Assembly (NCBI GenBank): GCA_963989245.1
Contig: CAXDII010000400.1
Span: 1-64,000, forward strand
DNA: 64,000 nt
Origin: Nansenia antarctica
Taxonomy: Eukaryota > Chordata > Actinopteri > Argentiniformes > Microstomatidae
Reading direction: 5' to 3'
The notes beneath the pieces are model-generated. The model did not search any database. It was not told the origin of the DNA and was given only the letters and a program-made list of their open reading frames with translations. The translations under genes and the position numbers were made by a program. This document shows positions 23,201-33,957 of the stretch, piece after piece. The number at the start of each line of letters is the position of its first letter. Within the stretch, counting starts at the first letter, position 1.

Positions 23201-25098
23201 TTGTCATTTAGAGTTACATTATAGGATTATTCAACAACAAGTCAAAATGTGCTCGTGAAAGGCAGAAAACAACACTTTGATAGATTGATATAACTTGAGA
23301 ACGAATGCAAAAAACAGTCCACTCTAAGAACAGGCCGCTTGGACACTTTCAGAACAGCTCTGTTAATGACTGAAAACAGCTCTCGAAGAGATTGTCAAAA
23401 GAGACTCTGAAAACGAAACGTTGATCACTTTTGAGCAAAAGGCTGCACACACGCAATTCAAGTTGCTCTGATTGTCATTTAGAGTTACATTATAGGATTA
23501 TTCAACAAGTCAAAATGTGCTCGTGAAAGGCAGAAAACAACACTTTGATAGTTTGATATAACTTGAGAACGAATGCAAAAAACAGTCCACTCTAAGAACA
23601 GGCCGCTTGGACACTTTCAGAACAGCTCTGTTAATGACTGAAAACAGCTCTCGAAGAGATTGTCAAAAGAGACTCCGAAAACGAAACGTTGATCACTTTT
23701 GAGCAAAAGGCTGCACACACGCAATTCAAGTTACTCTGATTGTCATTTAGAGTTACATTATAGGATTATTCAACAACAAGTCAAAATGTGCTCGTGAAAG
23801 GCAGAAAACAACACTTTGATAGTTTGATATAACTTGAGAACGAATTCAAAAAACAGTCCACTCTAAGAACAGGCCGCTTGGACACTTTCAGAACAGCTCT
23901 GTTAATGACTGAAAACAGCTCTCGAAGAGATTGTCAAAAGAGACTCCGAAAACGAAACGTTGATCACTTTTGAGCAAAAGGCTGCACACACGCAATTCAA
24001 GTTGCTCTGATTGTCATTTAGAGTTACATTATAGGATTATTCAACAACAAGTCAAAATGTGCTCGTGAAAGGCAGAAAACAACACTTTGATAGTTTGATA
24101 TAACTTGAGAACGAATGCAAAAAACAGTCCACTCTCAGAACAGGCCGCTTGGACACTTTCAGAACAGCTCTGTTAATGACTGAAAACAGCTCTCGTAGAG
24201 ATTGTCAAAAGAGACTCCGAAAACGAAACGTTGATCACTTTTGAGCAAAAGGCTGCACACACGCAATTCAAGTTGCTCTGATTGTCATTTAGAGTTACAT
24301 TATAGGATTATTCAACAACAAGTCAAAATGTGCTCGTGAAAGGCAGAAAACAACACTTTGATAGTTTGATATAACTTGAGAACGAATGCAAAAAACAGTC
24401 CACGCTAAGAACAGGCCGCTTGGACACTTTCAGAACAGCTCTGTTAATGACTGAAAACAGCTCTCGAAGAGATTGTCAAAAGAGACTCCGAAAACGAAAC
24501 GTTGATCACTTTTGAGCAAAAGGCTGCACACACGCAATTCAAGTTGCTCTGATTGTCATTTAGAGTTACATTATAGGAGCATTCAGCAACAAGTCAAAAT
24601 GTGCTCCAGAAAAGCAGAAAACAACACTGATAGAACTTGAGAACGAATGCAAAAACAGTCCACTCTCAGAACAGGCCGCTTGGACACTTTCAGAACAGCT
24701 CTGTTAATGACTGAAAACAGCTCTCGAAGAGATTGTCAAAAGAGACTCTGAAAACGAAACGTTGATTACTTTTGAGCAAAAGGCTGCACACACGCAATTC
24801 AAGTTGCTCTGATTGTCATTTAGAGTAACATTATAGGATTATTCAACAACTAGTCAAAATGTGCTCGTGAAAGGCAGAAAACAACACTTTGATAGTTTGA
24901 TATAACTTGAGAACGAATGCAAAAAACAGTCCACTCTCAGAACAGGCCGCGTGGACACTTTCAGAACAGCTCTGTTAATGACTGAAAACAGCTCTCGAAG
25001 AGATTGTCAAAAGAGACTCCGAAAACGAAACGTTGATCACTTTTGAGCAAAAGGCTGCACACACGCAATTCAAGTTGCTCTGATTGTCATTTAGAGTT
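20238..25098 (+). repeat. HOR copy 4 (18 monomers, 4861 bp)
   Basis: It has the same marker order as copy 1, including the gaattc, ctcgtagag, cacgctaag, B and caactagtc monomers at 23755-25098. It lacks one monomer, the one ending gagta at 10776 in copy 1. The length difference from copy 1 is exactly 271 bp. Confidence 0.88.
24568..24827 (+). repeat. B-type monomer ending gagta (HOR copy 4)
   Basis: It has the same type and context as 14025 and confirms the alignment of HOR copies 1 and 4. Confidence 0.92.
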
Positions 25099-27538
25099 AC
25101 ATTATAGGATTATTCAACAACAAGTCAAAATGTGCTCGTGAAAGGCAGAAAACAACACTTTGATAGTTTGATATAACTTGAGAACGAATGCAAAAAACAG
25201 TCCACTCTCAGAACAGGCCGCTTGGACACTTTCAGAACAGCTCTGTTAATGACTGAAAACAGCTCTCGAAGAGATTGTCAAAAGAGACTCCGAAAACGAA
25301 ACGTTGATCACTTTTGAGCAAAAGGCTGCACACACGCAATTCAAGTTGCTCTGATTGTCATTTAGAGTTACATTATAGGATTATTCAACAACAAGTCAAA
25401 ATGTGCTCGTGAAAGGCAGAAAACAACACTTTGATAGTTTGATATAACTTGAGAACGAATGCAAAAAACAGTCCACTCTCAGAACAGGCCGCTTGGACAC
25501 TTTCAGAACAGCTCTGTTAATGACTGAAAACAGCTCTCGAAGAGATTGTCAAAAGAGACTCCGAAAACGAAACGTTGATCACTTTTGAGCAAAAGGCTGC
25601 ACACACGCAATTCAAGTTGCTCTGATTGTCATTTAGAGTTACATTATAGGATTATTCAACAACAAGTCAAAATGTGCTCGTGAAAGGCAGAAAACAACAC
25701 TTTGATAGTTTGATATAACTTGAGAACGAATGCAAAAAACAGTCCACTCTAAGAACAGGCCGCTTGGACACTTTCAGAACAGCTCTGTTAATGACTGAAA
25801 ACAGCTCTCGAAGAGATTGTCAAAAGAGACTCTGAAAACGAAACGTTGATTACTTTTGAGCAAAAGGCTGCACACACGCAATTCAAGTTGCTCTGATTGT
25901 CATTTAGAGTAACATTATAGGATTATTCAACAACAAGTCAAAATGTGCTCGTGAAAGGCAGAAAACAACACTTTGATAGTTTGATATAACTTGAGAACGA
26001 ATGCAAAAAACAGTCCACTCTCAGAACAGGCCGCGTGGACACTTTCAGAACAGCTCTGTTAATGACTGAAAACAGCTCTCGAAGAGATTGTCAAAAGAGA
26101 CTCCGAAAACGAAACGTTGATCACTTTTGAGCAAAAGGCTGCACACACGCAATTCAAGTTGCTCTGATTGTCATTTAGAGTTACATTATAGGATTATTCA
26201 ACAACAAGTCAAAATGTGCTCGTGAAAGGCAGAAAACAACACTTTGATAGTTTGATATAACTTGAGAACGAATGCAAAAAACAGTCCACTCTCAGAACAG
26301 GCCGCGTGGACACTTTCAGAACAGCTCTGTTAATGACTGAAAACAGCTCTCGAAGAGATTGTCAAAAGAGACTCCGAAAACGAAACGTTGATCACTTTTG
26401 AGCAAAAGGCTGCACACACGCAATTCAAGTTGCTCTGATTGTCATTTAGAGTAACATTATAGGATTATTCAACAACAAGTCAAAATGTGCTCGTGAAAGG
26501 CAGAAAACAACACTTTGATAGTTTGATATAACTTGAGAACGAATGCAAAAAACAGTCCACTCTAAGAACAGGCCGCTTGGACACTTTCAGAACAGCTCTG
26601 TTAATGACTGAAAACAGCTCTCGAAGAGATTGTCAAAAGAGACTCCGAAAACGAAACGTTGATCACTTTTGAGCAAAAGGCTGCACACACGCAATTCAAG
26701 TTACTCTGATTGTCATTTAGAGTTACATTATAGGATTATTCAACAACAAGTCAAAATGTGCTCGTGAAAGGCAGAAAACAACACTTTGATAGTTTGATAT
26801 AACTTGAGAACGAATTCAAAAAACAGTCCACTCTAAGAACAGGCCGCTTGGACACTTTCAGAACAGCTCTGTTAATGACTGAAAACAGCTCTCGAAGAGA
26901 TTGTCAAAAGAGACTCCGAAAACGAAACGTTGATCACTTTTGAGCAAAAGGCTGCACACACGCAATTCAAGTTGCTCTGATTGTCATTTAGAGTTACATT
27001 ATAGGATTATTCAACAACAAGTCAAAATGTGCTCGTGAAAGGCAGAAAACAACACTTTGATAGTTTGATATAACTTGAGAACGAATGCAAAAAAACAGTC
27101 CACTCTCAGAACAGGCCGCTTGGACACTTTCAGAACAGCTCTGTTAATGACTGAAAACAGCTCTCGAAGAGATTGTCAAAAGAGACTCCGAAAACGAAAC
27201 GTTGATCACTTTTGAGCAAAAGGCTGCACACACGCAATTCAAGTTGCTCTGATTGTCATTTAGAGTTACATTATAGGATTATTCAACAACAAGTCAAAAT
27301 GTGCTCGTGAAAGGCAGAAAACAACACTTTGATAGTTTGATATAACTTGAGAACGAATGCAAAAAACAGTCCACTCTAAGAACAGGCCGCTTGGACACTT
27401 TCAGAACAGCTCTGTTAATGACTGAAAACAGCTCTCGAAGAGATTGTCAAAAGAGACTCCGAAAACGAAACGTTGATCACTTTTGAGCAAAAGGCTGCAC
27501 ACACGCAATTCAAGTTGCTCTGATTGTCATTTAGAGTT

Positions 27539-27799
27539 ACATTATAGGAGCATTCAGCAACAAGTCAAAATGTGCTCCAGAAAAGCAGAAAACAACACTG
27601 ATAGAACTTGAGAACGAATGCAAAAAACAGTCCACTCTCAGAACAGGCCGCGTGGACACTTTCAGAACAGCTCTGTTAATGACTGAAAACAGCTCTCGAA
27701 GAGATTGTCAAAAGAGACTCCGAAAACGAAACGTTGATCACTTTTGAGCAAAAGGCTGCACACACGCAATTCAAGTTGCTCTGATTGTCATTTAGAGTT
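27539..27799 (+). repeat. Recombinant B/A monomer (261 bp), first of pair
   Basis: The start is B (gagcattcagc, gctccagaaaagc, 10-bp loss), but the rest is A-like: six A, ccgcgtgg, ctccgaa and gatcac. The exchange lies between about 78 and 99 of the monomer. Confidence 0.9.
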
Positions 27800-28060
27800 A
27801 CATTATAGGAGCATTCAGCAACAAGTCAAAATGTGCTCCAGAAAAGCAGAAAACAACACTGATAGAACTTGAGAACGAATGCAAAAAACAGTCCACTCTC
27901 AGAACAGGCCGCGTGGACACTTTCAGAACAGCTCTGTTAATGACTGAAAACAGCTCTCGAAGAGATTGTCAAAAGAGACTCCGAAAACGAAACGTTGATC
28001 ACTTTTGAGCAAAAGGCTGCACACACGCAATTCAAGTTGCTCTGATTGTCATTTAGAGTT
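27800..28060 (+). repeat. Recombinant B/A monomer (261 bp), second of pair
   Basis: It matches the preceding unit in every mark tracked, so the recombinant was duplicated in tandem after it formed. The same pair begins at 63712. Confidence 0.9.
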
Positions 28061-28602
28061 ACATTATAGGATTATTCAACAACAAGTCAAAATGTGCTCG
28101 TGAAAGGCAGAAAACAACACTTTGATAGTTTGATATAACTTGAGAACGAATGCAAAAAACAGTCCACTCTCAGAACAGGCCGCTTGGACACTTTCAGAAC
28201 AGCTCTGTTAATGACTGAAAACAGCTCTCGAAGAGATTGTCAAAAGAGACTCCGAAAACGAAACGTTGATCACTTTTGAGCAAAAGGCTGCACACACGCA
28301 ATTCAAGTTGCTCTGATTGTCATTTAGAGTTACATTATAGGATTATTCAACAACAAGTCAAAATGTGCTCGTGAAAGGCAGAAAACAACACTTTGATAGT
28401 TTGATATAACTTGAGAACGAATGCAAAAAACAGTCCACTCTAAGAACAGGCCGCTTGGACACTTTCAGAACAGCTCTGTTAATGACTGAAAACAGCTCTC
28501 GAAGAGATTGTCAAAAGAGACTCCGAAAACGAAACGTTGATCACTTTTGAGCAAAAGGCTGCACACACGCAATTCAAGTTGCTCTGATTGTCATTTAGAG
28601 TT

Positions 28603-29144
28603 ACATTATAGGATTATTCAACAACAAGTCAAAATGTGCTCGTGAAAGGCAGAAAACAACACTTTGATAGTTTGATATAACTAGAGAACGAATGCAAAAA
28701 ACAGTCCACTCTAAGAATAGGCCGCTTGGACACTTTCAGAACAGCTCTGTTAATGACTGAAAACAGCTCTCGAAGAGATTGTCAAAAGAGACTCCGAAAA
28801 CGAAACGTTGATCACTTTTGAGCAAAAGGCTGCACACACGCAATTCAAGTTGCTCTGATTGTCATTTAGAGTTACATTATAGGATTATTCAACAACAAGT
28901 CAAAATGTGCTCGTGAAAGGCAGAAAACAACACTTTGATAGTTTGATATAACTTGAGAACGAATGCAAAAAACAGTCCACTCTAAGAATAGGCCGCTTGG
29001 ACACTTTCAGAACAGCTCTGTTAATGACTGAAAACAGCTCTCGAAGAGATTGTCAAAAGAGACTCCGAAAACGAAACGTTGATCACTTTTGAGCAAAAGG
29101 CTGCACACACGCAATTCAAGTTGCTCTGATTGTCATTTAGAGTT
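28603..29144 (+). repeat. Adjacent monomer pair sharing agaatagg
   Basis: The two neighbouring monomers share a change found nowhere else. The first alone has ctagagaac, so that change came after the duplication. It is a small, clean example of single-monomer tandem duplication. Confidence 0.88.
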
Positions 29145-29686
29145 ACATTATAGGATTATTCAACAACAAGTCAAAATGTGCTCGTGAAAGGCAGAAAACA
29201 ACACTTTGATAGTTTGATATAACTTGAGAACGAATGCAAAAAACAGTCCACTCTAAGAACAGGCCGCTTGGACACTTTCAGAACAGCTCTGTTAATGACT
29301 GAAAACAGCTCTCGAAGAGATTGTCAAAAGAGACTCCGAAAACAAAACGTTGATCACTTTTGAGCAAAAGGCTGCACACACGCAATTCAAGTTGCTCTGA
29401 TTGTCATTTAGAGTTACATTATAGGATTATTCAACAACAAGTCAAAATGTGCTCGTGAAAGGCAGAAAACAACACTTTGATAGTTTGATATAACTTGAGA
29501 ACGAATGCAAAAAACAGTCCACTCTAAGATCAGGCCGCTTGGACACTTTCAGAACAGCTCTGTTAATGACTGAAAACAGCTCTCGAAGAGATTGTCAAAA
29601 GAGACTCTGAAAACGAAACGTTGATCACTTTTGAGCAAAAGGCTGCACACACGCAATTCAAGTTGCTCTGATTGTCATTTAGAGTT

Positions 29687-29946
29687 ACATTATAGGAGCA
29701 TTCAGCAACAAGTCAAAATGTGCTCCAGAAAAGCAGAAAACAACACTGATAGAACTTGAGAACGAATGCAAAAACAGTCCACTCTCAGAACAGGCCGCTT
29801 GGACACTTTCAGAACAGCTCTGTTAATGACTGAAAACAGCTCTCGAAGAGATTGTCAAAAGAGACTCTGAAAACGAAACGTTGATTACTTTTGAGCAAAA
29901 GGCTGCACACACGCAATTCAAGTTGCTCTGATTGTCATTTAGAGTT
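29687..29946 (+). repeat. B-type monomer in dimer 1
   Basis: It shows all B marks and is the second half of the first 531-bp dimer. Confidence 0.92.
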
Positions 29947-30217
29947 ACATTATAGGATTATTCAACAACAAGTCAAAATGTGCTCGTGAAAGGCAGAAAA
30001 CAACACTTTGATAGTTTGATATAACTTGAGAACGAATGCAAAAAACAGTCCACTCTAAGATCAGGCCGCTTGGACACTTTCAGAACAGCTCTGTTAATGA
30101 CTGAAAACAGCTCTCGAAGAGATTGTCAAAAGAGACTCTGAAAACGAAACGTTGATCACTTTTGAGCAAAAGGCTGCACACACGCAATTCAAGTTGCTCT
30201 GATTGTCATTTAGAGTT

Positions 30218-30477
30218 ACATTATAGGAGCATTCAGCAACAAGTCAAAATGTGCTCCAGAAAAGCAGAAAACAACACTGATAGAACTTGAGAACGAATGC
30301 AAAAACAGTCCACTCTCAGAACAGGCCGCTTGGACACTTTCAGAACAGCTCTGTTAATGACTGAAAACAGCTCTCGAAGAGATTGTCAAAAGAGACTCTG
30401 AAAACGAAACGTTGATTACTTTTGAGCAAAAGGCTGCACACACGCAATTCAAGTTGCTCTGATTGTCATTTAGAGTT
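30218..30477 (+). repeat. B-type monomer in dimer 2
   Basis: It shows all B marks and is the second half of the second 531-bp dimer. Confidence 0.92.
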
Positions 30478-30748
30478 ACATTATAGGATTATTCAACAAC
30501 AAGTCAAAATGTGCTCGTGAAAGGCAGAAAACAACACTTTGATAGTTTGATATAACTTGAGAACGAATGCAAAAAACAGTCCACTCTAAGATCAGGCCGC
30601 TTGGACACTTTCAGAACAGCTCTGTTAATGACTGAAAACAGCTCTCGAAGAGATTGTCAAAAGAGACTCTGAAAACGAAACGTTGATCACTTTTGAGCAA
30701 AAGGCTGCACACACGCAATTCAAGTTGCTCTGATTGTCATTTAGAGTT

Positions 30749-31008
30749 ACATTATAGGAGCATTCAGCAACAAGTCAAAATGTGCTCCAGAAAAGCAGAA
30801 AACAACACTGATAGAACTTGAGAACGAATGCAAAAACAGTCCACTCTCAGAACAGGCCGCTTGGACACTTTCAGAACAGCTCTGTTAATGACTGAAAACA
30901 GCTCTCGAAGAGATTGTCAAAAGAGACTCTGAAAACGAAACGTTGATTACTTTTGAGCAAAAGGCTGCACACACGCAATTCAAGTTGCTCTGATTGTCAT
31001 TTAGAGTT
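30749..31008 (+). repeat. B-type monomer in dimer 3
   Basis: It shows all B marks and is the second half of the third 531-bp dimer; its counterpart in the 2418-bp duplication is 33167. Confidence 0.92.
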
Positions 31009-31279
31009 ACATTATAGGATTATTCAACAACAAGTCAAAATGTGCTCGTGAAAGGCAGAAAACAACACTTTGATAGTTTGATATAACTTGAGAACGAATG
31101 CAAAAAACAGTCCACTCTAAGAACAGGCCGCTTGGACACTTTCAGAACAGCTCTGTTAATGACTGAAAACAGCTCTCGAAGAGATTGTCAAAAGAGACTC
31201 CGAAAACGAAACGTTGATCACTTTTGAGCAAAAGGCTGCACACACGCAATTCAAGTTGCTTTGATTGTCATTTAGAGTT

Positions 31280-31539
31280 ACATTATAGGAGCATTCAGCA
31301 ACAAGTCAAAATGTGCTCCAGAAAAGCAGAAAACAACACTGATAGAACTTGAGAACGAATGCAAAAACAGTCCACTCTCAGAACAGGCCGCTTGGACACT
31401 TTCAGAACAGCTCTGTTAATGACTGGAAACAGCTCTCGAAGAGATTGTCAAAAGAGACTCTGAAAACGAAACGTTGATCACTTTTGAGCAAAAGGCTGCA
31501 CACACACAATTCAAGTTGCTCTGATTGTCATTTAGAGTT
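31280..31539 (+). repeat. B-type monomer with gactggaaac and acacacaatt
   Basis: It has the B start and five A, but gatcac instead of gattac, a private gactggaaac and a lost CpG (acacacaatt). The same combination recurs at 33698. Confidence 0.92.
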
Positions 31540-32352
31540 ACATTATAGGATTATTCAACAACAAGTCAAAATGTGCTCGTGAAAGGCAGAAAACAACACT
31601 TTGATAGTTTGATATAACTTGAGAACGAATGCAAAAAACAGTCCACTCTAAGAACAGGCCGCTTGGACACTTTCAGAACAGCTCTGTTAATGACTGAAAA
31701 CAGCTCTCGAAGAGATTGTCAAAAGAGACTCCGAAAACGAAACGTTGATCACTTTTGAGCAAAAGGCTGCACACACGCAATTCAAGTTGCTCTGATTGTC
31801 ATTTAGAGTTACATTATAGGATTATTCAACAACAAGTCAAAATGTGCTCGTGAAAGGCAGAAAACAACACTTTGATAGTTTGATATAACTTGAGAACGAA
31901 TGCAAAAAACAGTCCACTCTAAGAACAGGCCGCTTGGACACTTTCAGAACAGCGCTGTTAATGACTGAAAACAGCTCTCGAAGAGATTGTCAAAAGAGAC
32001 TCCGAAAACGAAACTTTGATCACTTTTGAGCAAAAGGCTGCACACACGCAATTCAAGTTGCTCTGATTGTCATTTAGAGTTACATTATAGGATTATTCAA
32101 CAACAAGTCAAAATGTGCTCGTGAAAGGCAGAAAACAACACTTTGATAGTTTGATATAACTTGAGAACGAATGCAAAAAACTGTCCACTCTAAGAACAGG
32201 CCGCTTGGACACTTTCAGAACAGCTCTGTTAATGACTGAAAACAGCTCTCGAAGAGATTGTCAAAAGAGACTCCGAAAACGAAACGTTGATCACTTTTGA
32301 GCAAAAGGCTGCACACATGCAATTCAAGTTGCTCTGATTGTCATTTAGAGTT

Positions 32353-32625
32353 ACATTATAGGAGCATTCAGCAACAAGTCAAAATGTGCTCGAGAAAGGC
32401 AGAAAACAACACTTTGATAGTTTGATATAACTTGAGAACGAATGCAAAAAACACAGTCCACTCTAAGAACAGGCCGCTTGGACACTTTCAGAACAGCTCT
32501 GTTAATGACTGAAAACAGCTCTCGAAGAGATTGTCAAAAGAGACTCCGAAAACGAAACGTTGATCACTTTTGAGCAAAAGGCTGCACACACGCAATTCAA
32601 GTTGCTCTGATTGTCATTTAGAGTT
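32353..32625 (+). repeat. 273-bp hybrid monomer, first copy
   Basis: The start is B-like (gagcattcagc), then it has CTCGAG in gctcgagaaagg, and the rest is A-like with both TTTGATA words. An extra CA after the A run (aaaaaacacag) gives 273 bp, a multiple of three. The base at 32490 is a, so the - strand frame described for the later copies is closed by a stop. Confidence 0.9.
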
Positions 32626-32895
32626 ACATTATAGGATTATTCAACAACAAGTCAAAATGTGCTCGTGAAAGGCAGAAAACAACACTTTGATAGTTTGATA
32701 TAACTTGAGAACGAATGCAAAAACAGTCCACTCTCAGAACAGGCCGCTTGGACACTTTCAGAACAGCTCTGTTAATGACTGAAAACAGCTCTCGAAGAGA
32801 TTGTCAAAAGAGACTCTGAAAACGAAACGTTGATTACTTTTGAGCAAAAGGCTGCACACACGCAATTCAAGTTGCTCTGATTGTCATTTAGAGTT
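32626..32895 (+). repeat. Recombinant A/B monomer (270 bp)
   Basis: The start is A type with both TTTGATA words, but the rest is as in B monomers (five A, ctcag, ctctgaa, gattac). It is the mirror combination of the 261-bp monomers, with the exchange again between about 78 and 99 of the unit. Confidence 0.88.
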
Positions 32896-33166
32896 ACATT
32901 ATAGGATTATTCAACAACAAGTCAAAATGTGCTCGTGAAAGGCAGAAAACAACACTTTGATAGTTTGATATAACTTGAGAACGAATGCAAAAAACAGTCC
33001 ACTCTAAGATCAGGCCGCTTGGACACTTTCAGAACAGCTCTGTTAATGACTGAAAACAGCTCTCGAAGAGATTGTCAAAAGAGACTCTGAAAACGAAACG
33101 TTGATCACTTTTGAGCAAAAGGCTGCACACACGCAATTCAAGTTGCTCTGATTGTCATTAAGAGTT

Positions 33167-33426
33167 ACATTATAGGAGCATTCAGCAACAAGTCAAAATG
33201 TGCTCCAGAAAAGCAGAAAACAACACTGATAGAACTTGAGAACGAATGCAAAAACAGTCCACTCTCAGAACAGGCCGCTTGGACACTTTCAGAACAGCTC
33301 TGTTAATGACTGAAAACAGCTCTCGAAGAGATTGTCAAAAGAGACTCTGAAAACGAAACGTTGATTACTTTTGAGCAAAAGGCTGCACACACGCAATTCA
33401 AGTTGCTCTGATTGTCATTTAGAGTT
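33167..33426 (+). repeat. B-type monomer
   Basis: It shows all B marks and is the partner of 30749 in the 2418-bp duplication. Confidence 0.92.
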
Positions 33427-33697
33427 ACATTATAGGATTATTCAACAACAAGTCAAAATGTGCTCGTGAAAGGCAGAAAACAACACTTTGATAGTTTGAT
33501 ATAACTTGAGAACGAATGCAAAAAACAGTCCACTCTAAGAACAGGCCGCTTGGACACTTTCAGAACAGCTCTGTTAATGACTGAAAACAGCTCTCGAAGA
33601 GATTGTCAAAAGAGACTCCGAAAACGAAACGTTGATCACTTTTGAGCAAAAGGCTGCACACACGCAATTCAAGTTGCTTTGATTGTCATTTAGAGTT

Positions 33698-33957
33698 ACA
33701 TTATAGGAGCATTCAGCAACAAGTCAAAATGTGCTCCAGAAAAGCAGAAAACAACACTGATAGAACTTGAGAACGAATGCAAAAACAGTCCACTCTCAGA
33801 ACAGGCCGCTTGGACACTTTCAGAACAGCTCTGTTAATGACTGGAAACAGCTCTCGAAGAGATTGTCAAAAGAGACTCTGAAAACGAAACGTTGATCACT
33901 TTTGAGCAAAAGGCTGCACACACACAATTCAAGTTGCTCTGATTGTCATTTAGAGTT
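33698..33957 (+). repeat. B-type monomer with gactggaaac and acacacaatt
   Basis: It is the partner of 31280 with the same private changes. It is the last B monomer before a gap of about 16.8 kb without B units (next at 50748). Confidence 0.92.

Larger units (their letters stand above)
9153..28060 (+). repeat. Zone 2: 70 monomers, irregular HOR family marked by cgtataagg
   Basis: No gene is present. Rare variants occur in fixed order: ccgcgtgg, then ctcgtataagg, then aaggatgc, then a 268-bp monomer, later gtcgaaatg with cttgaacac, then acacacaatt, gatagattg, aagttactctg, gaattcaaa, ctcgtagag, cacgctaag, a B monomer and caactagtc. This order repeats in four successive copies of 19, 13, 8 and 18 monomers, followed from 25099 by a short mixed tail. 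A further copy lies in zone 7. Confidence 0.88.
25099..28060 (+). repeat. Zone 2 tail, repeated at 61272-64000
   Basis: Order: two c-variant monomers, a T/gattac monomer ending gagta, two ccgcgtgg monomers, ttactctg, gaattc, 7-A, A, then two 261-bp recombinant monomers. The same order occurs from 61272 at a constant offset of 36,173 bp. The only difference noticed is gattgtttg instead of gatagtttg in the monomer at 62085. Confidence 0.87.
29416..31008 (+). repeat. Three tandem copies of a 531-bp dimer (271 + 260)
   Basis: Each dimer is an agatcagg/T monomer followed by a B monomer: 29416, 29947 and 30478, each exactly 531 bp apart. This is the only strictly regular short higher-order unit in the window, which suggests very recent tandem amplification. 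A fourth agatcagg-B pair lies at 32896. Confidence 0.9.
30478..32625 (+). repeat. 2418-bp-offset duplication, first copy
   Basis: Order: agatcagg, B, gctttg-variant, B with gactggaaac and acacacaatt, A, agcgctg/aactttg, ctgtccac/cacatgc, 273-bp hybrid. The same eight monomers recur at 32896. Differences seen: cattaagag at the end of the monomer at 32896, and two substitutions in the second 273-bp hybrid. Confidence 0.9.
28061..33957 (+). repeat. Zone 3: 22 monomers with agatcagg/B dimers and a 2418-bp duplication
   Basis: No gene is present. Two adjacent monomers (28603, 28874) share the private change agaatagg, pointing to a local monomer duplication. Alternating agatcagg monomers and B monomers follow. 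The block from 30478 is repeated from 32896 at an offset of 2418 bp. It contains the first of three 273-bp hybrid monomers. Confidence 0.85.
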
